Below are positions 8,001 through 13,489 of a stretch of DNA of 34,819 bases, one piece after another. The translations under genes and the position numbers were made by a program. This stretch comes from an uncultured Myxococcales bacterium (GTDB lineage: Bacteria; Myxococcota_A; UBA9042; DTJE01), in the NCBI GenBank assembly GCA_903936705.1, contig CAIZWN010000053.1:1-34819 (forward strand), written 5' to 3'. Under the pieces are notes generated by a model that ran no database searches, had not been told where the DNA came from, and saw only the letters and a program-made list of their open reading frames with translations. Each line of letters opens with the position of its first letter. Within the stretch, counting starts at the first letter, position 1.

Positions 8001-11000
8001 GCGGCGACCTCGCGTTCGCGCTGGGACACCTGTTGTGCCAGCGAGGCGATCTTGGCGTTGTCGATTCCCTGCGTCTGAGCCCTTGCTGCCGCCAGCTCCT
8101 GGCGCAATGCCGCCAGTTCGGCCTCGCGGCGAACCTGCAGTTCCTGGATCTGCTGGCGGGCCTCGGCCACCGCGCGTTCAGCTTCCAGACGCTGGCTGGA
8201 AATCAGGGCCAGTTGCCCTTCCTCCACGGCCAGGCGTCGGGTTGTCTCGCCATACGCGGCATTCACCTGGGCACCAGCAGCCTCGGCTGAGGCCAGGCTC
8301 TCGCTTGTCTTTTGTTCGCGCGCGGCGGCTTTGCGGGCCTCTTCCTCGGCGATCCGGGTTCGTTCCGCAAGCTCCGCGCTTGTCTTCTGTTCACGGCCAA
8401 CTGCCTTGCGGGCCTCTTCCTCGGCGATTCGAGTGCGCTCAGCAAGCTCCGCGTTTGTCTTCTGTTCGCGTGCGGCTGCCTTGCGTGCTTCCGCCTCGGC
8501 GGTCCTGGTGAGTTCTGCAAGAGCGGCGATTGTCTTTTGTTCGCGTGCAGCTGCCTTGCTGGCTTCTTCCTCTGCGATCCGGGTGCGTTCGACGAGCTCC
8601 GCGTTTGTCTTCTGTTCGCGTGCGGCTGCCTTGCGTGCTTCCGCCTCGGCGGTCCTGGTGAGTTCTGCAAGAGCGGCGCTTGTCTTTTGTTCGCGCGCAG
8701 CTGCCTTGATGGCTTCTTCCTCTGCGATCCGGGTGCGTTCGACAAGCTCGGCGTTTGTCTTTTTTTCACGTTCCGCTGCCACTCGAGCCTTGTCCTCGGC
8801 GACCCGTGCTCGTTCGGCGAGTTCGACGCTGTTCTTCTGTTCGCGTGCGGCTGCCTTGCGGGCCTCGTCCTCAGCAATTCGCGCCCGTGTGGCAAGCTCG
8901 GCGCTGTTCTTCTGTTCGCGTGCGGCTGCCTTGCGGGCCTCGTCCTCGGCAATCCGTGTGCGTTCTACAAGTTCCGCGCTTGTCTTACGGTCCCGTTCTG
9001 CTGCCTTGCGGGCCTCGTCCTCGGCAATTCGCGCCCGCGTGGCAAGCTCGGCGCTGTTCTTCTGTTCGCGTGCGGCTGCCTTGCGGGCCTCGTCCTCGGC
9101 AATCCTTGTGCGTTCTACGAGTTCCGCGCTTGTCTTACGGTCCCGTTCTGCTGCCTTGCGGGCCTCGCCCTCGGCAATGCGCGCCCGTGTGGCCAACTCG
9201 GAGCTGTTCTTCTGTTCGCGGTCGGCTGCCTTGCGGGCCTCGTCCTCGGCAATTTGCGCCTGTGCGGCAAGCTCTGAACTTGCCTTCTGTTCGCGTTCTG
9301 CCGACTTTCTCGCCTCTGCCTCGGCGATTCCTGTTCTGGCGGCCAGACTCTCGCGGGTTTTCTCTTCGCGCACCTGGGCTTGTTGCGCCTGGTTCTCGGC
9401 GGTTCGGGCGCGAGCGGCCAGCGCCTCATGTTCGGCCTGGACCTCGGCAAGACGTTTTTCCAGCATGCCCGAGCGTGCTTTCGCCGCCGCCAGTTCAGTG
9501 GCAGCATTTCTGGCGGAAATTTCGGCCGCGCGACGACTTTCGTCCCTGGAAGATGCCTCGGATGCAGCCTTCGCTCGCTGGGCTGCCAGGGTCTCTTCCA
9601 GCTCTCGGACCTTCTGTTCAACCCTGGCAAGCGCCAGATTCTCGGCCTCGGTACGAGACTGTGCGGCCTTGGTTCGGGTCGATACCTCCAGCTTTCTGGC
9701 GGCGTTCAGCTCGGCAAGAAGTTTTTCCTCGTTCTGGCGAGAGGTCCGTGCCTGTGCCAGTCCGTCACTTTCCTGCTTCGCCAGTTCCTTCTGCGCAGTG
9801 CGATTGGCATCCTCGGCGTCACGGGCCGCCCGAACGGCCACCAGTCGGTCCTGTTCCGTCTTCACGGCAATTTGCGTCTGTGCAGCAAGATCGGCGCCTG
9901 CCCTCTTTTCACGTTCGGCCGCCTTTCTGGCGTCAGCCTCGGCGACTCCTGTCCGAGCGGCCAGATCCTCGCGGGCTTTCTGCTCTCGCGCCACGGCCTG
10001 GCGCGCCTGGTCCTCGGCGGTCCGGGCACGAACGGCCAATGCCTCACGTTCGGCCTGGACCTCGGCAAGACGCTTCTCCAGCGAGACGGAACGTGCCTTC
10101 GCTGCCGCCAGTTCCGTTGCAGTGCTTCTGGCGGAAACCTCGGCTGCGCGACGATTGTCGTCCCTGGAAGATGCCTCGGCGGCAGCCGTCGTTCGCTGGG
10201 CCGCAAGGGTTGCTTCAAGTTCACGGACTTTCTGATCAGCCTTGGCAAGCGCCAGGTTCTCGGCTTCGGTCCGAGTCTGAGCCGCCTTGCTTCGGGCAGC
10301 AGCCTCCTGTTTCCTGGCCGCGGTCAGCTCGGCAAGAAGCTTTTCCTCGCGCTGGCGAGAGCTGCGAGCTTGTTCCAGTCCGATCCGTTCCTGTTTCGTA
10401 AGTTCGCTCTGCGCAGCGCGATTGGCCTCCTCAGCCTCTCGCGCCACACGTACGGCCGCCAATCGGTCCTGCTCCGTCCTGACCGCAGCCTCACTCTGTG
10501 CCTTCAGTGCCTGAAGTTGGCGCTCGCTGGCGGCGGTCCGTTCGGCGGCAACCCTGGCAGCCTCGTCAGCCTTCAGCCTCATCTCTTCGGCTCGCCTGGT
10601 GTCGGCGTCGGCACGGCCTCGTGCTTCGGCAGCATCGCGCTGGGCCTGAGCCTGAAGCCGTGTTGCCTCCAGGCGCAGGCGCTCGGCCTCGATGCGGCTG
10701 GCATCCTCTCTAATCTTCAATGCCTGATCGCGCTCCCGCGCTTCGCGCAGCTGGCGCAGCAATTCCTGTTCGTGCTTCAGTTCCTCTCGAACGGTCGAAA
10801 CTTGTCGTGCTAGTGCCCCGGCCTCGGCGGTCGATGCACGCCGTCCCGCGGCGTCGATGTGGACGACAATCCCGTTTCCCACGGTTTTCACATCATAGGG
10901 AACGTCCTGTCTGAGGCCGATTATTATCCGGCCCATCGGCACACCGGACGACTTGAACTGCAGCGTGCCAACCTGGTCGAGAATCCCGTTGTCTACAACA

Positions 11001-11245
11001 ATTGGTTCCGCAACCTTGGACACTTCTCCCTGGTTGACATCGACGAACAGGCGCACCGGATCGTCCAGCTTGAAGACGCTGAAGGTCGGTGTTCTAGAGG
11101 CCGTGATCGTGACAACGGTTTCGGTTGCCTCTTCACTGACCTTGATTCCGGTAATCGAGTTGGACCCTGCGTCCTGACTCGTCACCACGGCGGGAACGAC
11201 AAGCACCAGCAACACTAGCGGTCCCGCAAAGCGAGAGCGTGACAT
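5039..11245 (-). CDS. pilQ: Giant PilQ-like secretin with a ~1300-residue coiled-coil insert
   Basis: Type IV pilus-type outer-membrane secretin, the channel through which the pilus leaves the cell. The chosen ATG (11245) has GGAGG five to six bases upstream, starts a clear signal peptide (FAGPLVLLVLVVPAVV) and sits downstream of a good promoter; the in-frame extension to 11305 lacks these. Domain order over 2068 residues: signal peptide 1-23; AMIN domain about 31-132 (peptidoglycan-binding type); nearly uninterrupted Ala/Arg/Glu-rich coiled coil about 135-1445; second AMIN domain about 1458-1560; secretin N0/STN domain from about 1640 (LTVKDAEIHNVLTFLAREG); N1 domain (IDSRTNTLIIKDTEDYL); secretin core to the end (SSPRISTLDNRKARI, GDTTVIGGIY, KKIPLLGDIPILGWLF). 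Typical PilQ is about 450-900 residues, so the insert is exceptional. No pilMNOP genes lie upstream. It could serve another secretin system, but the AMIN-STN-secretin order favours PilQ. Confidence 0.9.
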   Translation of the reverse strand: MSRSRFAGPLVLLVLVVPAVVTSQDAGSNSITGIKVSEEATETVVTITASRTPTFSVFKLDDPVRLFVDVNQGEVSKVAEPIVVDNGILDQVGTLQFKSSGVPMGRIIIGLRQDVPYDVKTVGNGIVVHIDAAGRRASTAEAGALARQVSTVREELKHEQELLRQLREARERDQALKIREDASRIEAERLRLEATRLQAQAQRDAAEARGRADADTRRAEEMRLKADEAARVAAERTAASERQLQALKAQSEAAVRTEQDRLAAVRVAREAEEANRAAQSELTKQERIGLEQARSSRQREEKLLAELTAARKQEAAARSKAAQTRTEAENLALAKADQKVRELEATLAAQRTTAAAEASSRDDNRRAAEVSARSTATELAAAKARSVSLEKRLAEVQAEREALAVRARTAEDQARQAVAREQKAREDLAARTGVAEADARKAAEREKRAGADLAAQTQIAVKTEQDRLVAVRAARDAEDANRTAQKELAKQESDGLAQARTSRQNEEKLLAELNAARKLEVSTRTKAAQSRTEAENLALARVEQKVRELEETLAAQRAKAASEASSRDESRRAAEISARNAATELAAAKARSGMLEKRLAEVQAEHEALAARARTAENQAQQAQVREEKTRESLAARTGIAEAEARKSAEREQKASSELAAQAQIAEDEARKAADREQKNSSELATRARIAEGEARKAAERDRKTSAELVERTRIAEDEARKAAAREQKNSAELATRARIAEDEARKAAERDRKTSAELVERTRIAEDEARKAAAREQKNSAELATRARIAEDEARKAAAREQKNSVELAERARVAEDKARVAAEREKKTNAELVERTRIAEEEAIKAAAREQKTSAALAELTRTAEAEARKAAAREQKTNAELVERTRIAEEEASKAAAREQKTIAALAELTRTAEAEARKAAAREQKTNAELAERTRIAEEEARKAVGREQKTSAELAERTRIAEEEARKAAAREQKTSESLASAEAAGAQVNAAYGETTRRLAVEEGQLALISSQRLEAERAVAEARQQIQELQVRREAELAALRQELAAARAQTQGIDNAKIASLAQQVSQREREVAARDRELNELRADVQAARAESASKDATIRELTSEMAKARNEVAGAQDSAATKEKEVAALRSALQAEKAGRADRAEVERLQASLAAKERSLKEVQADLADRLARADALANRRTKEVSRLGEELQRLKSDRSRGESTEVARLKDRLSSREAEMQVLRKAYDDARKAGRTNKQEETRAALLKRKVEAQQIELKALRGEYQKEVASSKTGISQRDVRIVELARELDGLKASGSARESEEVARLKSLVSLRETELAKASEREAAARKAGIVAEDQKKLKSDLESAQVLADRARADMTTARAKEREALDREAKAASRIDELVSAQARSDKDLLGARAEASELARQLTSREAEVTRLQHELEDSLARSQQKVSAVQATAQAPTPTPKSVIRTIDFKSTRTGPTLVLGVDGDPRYEVSAGKNQWIMTISNATLPKDLERRMDVTAFESRVSMVSAFATPDGLVKIIAELARPVGQEVQVADGRLSWTFSGQTSESFMAGNAVTPATQRETPPARMVARALPTAPPPNFAPAFAPAVAASPMGSATAGTIVAGTGENQREYLKPAMVPKKKKYRGKRINLTVKDAEIHNVLTFLAREGKVNVVTSENVSGKVTFHLEDVPWDLALDTVLKAKGLDYVIEQGIYRVAPIDAIRKEYEAQVDKQKKVQELKPVIVRLLPVNYSEGDEMVTRLQTVLSPKGSVSIDSRTNTLIIKDTEDYLEAAEDLVRRLDQQTAQILIEARIVEARTTFTEDIGIQWGGKFAMASAYGNETGLAFPSSIGLAGGATPAGNTGGLSVANPNWAVNLPAAVGQGAGGAIGLQLGSIGGAGNLTLRLSAAESTGDVKIISSPRISTLDNRKARIQQGVSIPISVVSAAGVNTQFFSADLSLDVTPHVTRDGHIKLKLDITKNEPDFGNTGANGNPTIQKKEAHTELMIRDGDTTVIGGIYTRTTSKSYKKIPLLGDIPILGWLFKSRSQQDNRSELLIFITPKVVNREVAL
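8321..9370 (-). repeat. Fourteen tandem 75-bp (25-residue) coiled-coil repeats within pilQ
   Basis: Exactly fourteen 75-bp units run from 9370 down to 8321; a degenerate fifteenth begins at 8320. The consensus unit reads R-E-Q-K-x-S-A-E-L-A-x-R-x-R-I-A-E-x-E-A-R-K-A-A-A. Units alternate in pairs, giving 150-bp dimers. For example, the blocks beginning at 8461 and 8611 are almost identical, and so are those around 8911 and 9061. The length is always a multiple of three, so unit gain or loss keeps the frame. Confidence 0.9.
9242..10477 (-). repeat. Direct duplication of a 206-residue (618-bp) coiled-coil block in pilQ
   Basis: Two copies sit head to tail: 10477-9860 and 9859-9242 on the minus strand. 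Each begins TEQDRLxAVRxAR and shares the landmarks EEKLLAEL, TEAENLALA, KVRELE, ATELAAAKARS and LEKRLAEVQAE in the same order and spacing. The second copy runs into the 25-residue tandem array. Coiled-coil growth therefore came from at least two duplication scales. Confidence 0.85.
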
Positions 11246-11283
11246 CACGACCTCCGGGCGAAAGGAACCATTTTCTCGCTGCA

Positions 11284-11312
11284 ATCGTAAACGCGCCTGT
11301 CGCACAGGTCAA
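11284..11312 (-). promoter_or_regulatory. Sigma-70 type promoter of the pilQ operon
   Basis: On the minus strand, TTGACC (11312-11307) and TACGAT (11289-11284) are separated by 17 bp. Transcription would begin near 11277, about 30 nt before the ATG at 11245. This supports that start over the upstream in-frame alternative at 11305, which lies inside the promoter. Confidence 0.55.
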
Positions 11313-11558
11313 AGAAACAGTCAGTTCGGTGAGACATCTGTGGTTCGATCATAAGCAAGCCGATCGTTATGTCCAGTCAAAAAGCGTTTGATTGACGTGT
11401 CCTGGAAGACCAGGCGATTCTTTCGTTCGCGGATGAGAAATTGTCCCTTGAGTGGAGTAGACGTCATCCAGTTTCAAACCAGCGGGGGGGGCCTGGTGGA
11501 TCTGTCAGATGCCGGCAACGCCACGACAAGCAACGAAATTGACAGTATATCCATAGTA

Positions 11559-11574
11559 TGGCACTAGGCTTGCA
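11559..11574 (+). promoter_or_regulatory. Sigma-54 (-24/-12) promoter for the HisC-like aminotransferase
   Basis: TGGCAC (11559-11564) and TTGCA (11570-11574) are separated by five bases. GG (11560-11561) and GC (11572-11573) are exactly 10 bp apart, as required for sigma-54 RNA polymerase. The predicted transcription start is about 11585, upstream of the GTG at 11637 but downstream of the alternative ATG at 11577. A perfect small dyad CCATA-G-TATGG (11551-11561) overlaps the -24 element. The rest of the 11313-11636 gap holds a short CCTGG-AAGA-CCAGG hairpin (11401-11414). I see nothing else there. Confidence 0.6.
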
Positions 11575-11636
11575 AGATGTACTGCTGCGGATCATGCCGC
11601 GAATACGTCTTCCAGGGTGAAGTCGGAGGAGATACG

Positions 11637-12800
11637 GTGATTCAGGAGGCTCTGCGAGCTAGGTCGCGCAAGCTGGAATCTGAGGTTCCGCGTCCCTCGA
11701 AGAACGTTGAGGCCTTGGCGCCGTACGATGCGGTTTCGTCGCTTGCCGCCATCAAGTCGCTTCCCAAAGGCGTGGTGCCCTTGAAGCTGGATTGGAACGA
11801 GTCCGCAATTCCTCCGTCCCCCAGGGTCATCGAGGCTATCACCGGTTTCTTGTCCAATGGCCACCATCTGAACTGGTATCCGGAACTGAACGCCCCACGT
11901 GTGCGGGCGGCTTTGTCCAACTACACGGGAGTGCGGCCGGACTCGATACTTGTGTCGAACGGGTCGGATGATGCGTTGGACCTGGTGTGCCGCACTTACC
12001 TTGAACCCGGTGACGACGTGATCGTTGCGTGGCCGACGTACGGTCACTTCCTGATCTACGTGAAGGCGCGCGGGGTACAGCCGCGGCTGGCCTTGTCCGA
12101 GGACCCGTTTTCCGTGCCGACCTCGACGATTCTTGAAATGATTCGGCCGGAGACCAAACTGGTCTACCTGCCCAGTCCCAACAACCCGACCGGAACTGTG
12201 ACTTCACCTGGCGATATTGCGTCCCTTTGCAGGGCGTTTCCTGGAACGATGTTTCTGGTGGACGAGGCCTACTACGAGTTCTGCGGGGTTACTTCGGCGT
12301 CCCTGGTGGCCTCGTTCCCGAACCTGGTGGTGGTGCGTACGTTTTCGAAGTGTTTTGGCATCGCGGGGCTTCGTGTGGGCTACCTGATGACCGGTCCTGT
12401 CGTCATGCAGAACCTGCGCAAGCTGTACAACCCGAAGAGCGTCAATGCCCTGGCCCAGATAGGTGCGGTGGCTGCCCTGGAAGACGTCGATAGTCGCGAG
12501 GCTTATGTCGCCCAGGTGCGTGCTTCCCGCGAGCAGTTTGCAACTGCGTTGAGGCGACGTGGCGCCGAGGTCCATGTGACCCAGGCCAACTTCATCCTGG
12601 TGCGCGTACGCGATCCCCAGCGTCTTGTCATGGCACTGGAATCAGCTGGCGTATTTGTCAGGGATCGCAGTCGCATGGAGGGCTTCGAGGGTTGGGTGCG
12701 TTTCACGGTTGGCACTGTGTCGCAGATGCACGATCTCGTCGAGCGCATCGACGTTCTGCTTGAAACCTGTCCCGGGCTTCTTGAGCCGATGGCCTCCTGA
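11637..12800 (+). CDS. hisC: Histidinol-phosphate aminotransferase-like PLP enzyme
   Basis: Fold-type I PLP aminotransferase of the HisC group, which converts imidazole-acetol phosphate and glutamate to histidinol phosphate in histidine synthesis. The GTG start (387 residues) is chosen because GGAGGAG lies five bases upstream and the predicted sigma-54 transcription start is downstream of the earlier ATG. Visible landmarks: LDWNESAIPPSP (substrate-binding N-terminus), NWYPE (HisC-type YP motif), SNGSDDALDLV (cofactor phosphate region), PSPNNPTGT, FLVDEAYYEF, and TFSKCFGIAGLRVGY with Lys238 as the Schiff-base lysine. Length fits the family, with an N-terminal extension of some 30 residues. No other his gene is nearby and the promoter is specialised, so the substrate may be another amino acid or phosphate ester. 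A second class I aminotransferase lies at 20.2-21.5 kb. Confidence 0.85.
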   Translation: MIQEALRARSRKLESEVPRPSKNVEALAPYDAVSSLAAIKSLPKGVVPLKLDWNESAIPPSPRVIEAITGFLSNGHHLNWYPELNAPRVRAALSNYTGVRPDSILVSNGSDDALDLVCRTYLEPGDDVIVAWPTYGHFLIYVKARGVQPRLALSEDPFSVPTSTILEMIRPETKLVYLPSPNNPTGTVTSPGDIASLCRAFPGTMFLVDEAYYEFCGVTSASLVASFPNLVVVRTFSKCFGIAGLRVGYLMTGPVVMQNLRKLYNPKSVNALAQIGAVAALEDVDSREAYVAQVRASREQFATALRRRGAEVHVTQANFILVRVRDPQRLVMALESAGVFVRDRSRMEGFEGWVRFTVGTVSQMHDLVERIDVLLETCPGLLEPMAS

Positions 12801-12855
12801 CATTTTCCTCCAGAATTTCGGTCCCGCGGACATGGCGAACGTTTTGTTCTTCAGG

Positions 12856-12885
12856 TTGACCTGGAACAGCAGGCTCCCCTACCAT
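12856..12885 (+). promoter_or_regulatory. Candidate sigma-70 type promoter for the 183-residue protein
   Basis: TTGACC (12856-12861) and TACCAT (12880-12885) are 18 bp apart. The predicted start near 12892 leaves a leader of about 22 nt before the ATG at 12914, so this gene need not depend on the upstream sigma-54 type promoter. Confidence 0.4.
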
Positions 12886-12913
12886 CAATCCTTCGGAAGC
12901 AGCGGGGAACTCG

Positions 12914-13465
12914 ATGTTCATCGAGAAGAAGCCGAATGCGGCAGTGGAGTCGAAAAAGGCGAAGGTTGTTGCAGAAAGGGAGCCTCCGGTGGAATCCACG
13001 CGGAAGAAGGACCTGCAGGGTCTGGCTTTCGACGACCAGAGCCGCAGGCTTTCGGCTCGGCAGCCCGCGGATTCGACCAGATTGCCCCAGGGTGAGGCGT
13101 CGTACGGTGCCGAACCTTTGGGCGAGGTTCGACGAATCTTCCGCGAAGCAGACCTGCCTGATCGTTTGGTGCCGACAAACCTGGTGGCATTCACGCATGA
13201 CCCCGGATCAGGTGCCCTGACCATGACCCTGCGGTCATCCTTCACCCGGAAGTTCAACGATCAGAACACCATTCGTTTCGAGCAGGTGATTTCCGGAATT
13301 CTGCGCCCCGGTTCATTCTCGGGAATCCGCGGGATTCGGCGGGGAATGGCCGAGATCGATGCGATGTCCAGGGCAAGATCCGGGGTTGTTTCGATTCACG
13401 GCCGGCTTGGGCCTGTAGGAAAATCAGTGGAGTTCCAGGACGATACGCTCCCTTCGCTGCCCTGA
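12914..13465 (+). CDS. Hypothetical cytoplasmic protein
   Basis: I do not recognise this 183-residue protein. ATG 12914 is preceded by GGGGAA at a suitable distance and by a candidate promoter. There is no signal peptide or membrane helix. The first 60 residues are charged and low in complexity (Lys, Glu, Arg), probably disordered. Residues about 65-165 look like a compact alpha/beta domain, with LPDRLVPTNLVAFTHDPGSG, then LTMTLRSSFTRKF and FEQVISGIL. It ends 24 bp before the convergent kinase gene. It lies on the same strand as hisC, 113 bp downstream, with no convincing terminator between. No function is proposed. Confidence 0.65.
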   Translation: MFIEKKPNAAVESKKAKVVAEREPPVESTRKKDLQGLAFDDQSRRLSARQPADSTRLPQGEASYGAEPLGEVRRIFREADLPDRLVPTNLVAFTHDPGSGALTMTLRSSFTRKFNDQNTIRFEQVISGILRPGSFSGIRGIRRGMAEIDAMSRARSGVVSIHGRLGPVGKSVEFQDDTLPSLP

Positions 13466-13489
13466 TATCATCGTTCGAACTGGACTGGA

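Noticed and set aside
8321-9370. Regular 75-bp repeats resembling a CRISPR array
   Set aside because: There are no unique spacers. Units are contiguous, in-frame coding repeats.
8331-10235. 634-residue plus-strand ORF, and other long plus-strand ORFs (8755-10401, 9380-10813), over the pilQ repeats
   Set aside because: They are mirror frames of the repetitive GC-rich coiled coil on the minus strand (Ser/Ala/Cys or Pro/Arg repeats), with no signals or domains of their own.
11401-11414. CCTGG-AAGA-CCAGG hairpin as a terminator
   Set aside because: Stem is only five base pairs with no T-tract, and no gene ends just upstream on the plus strand.
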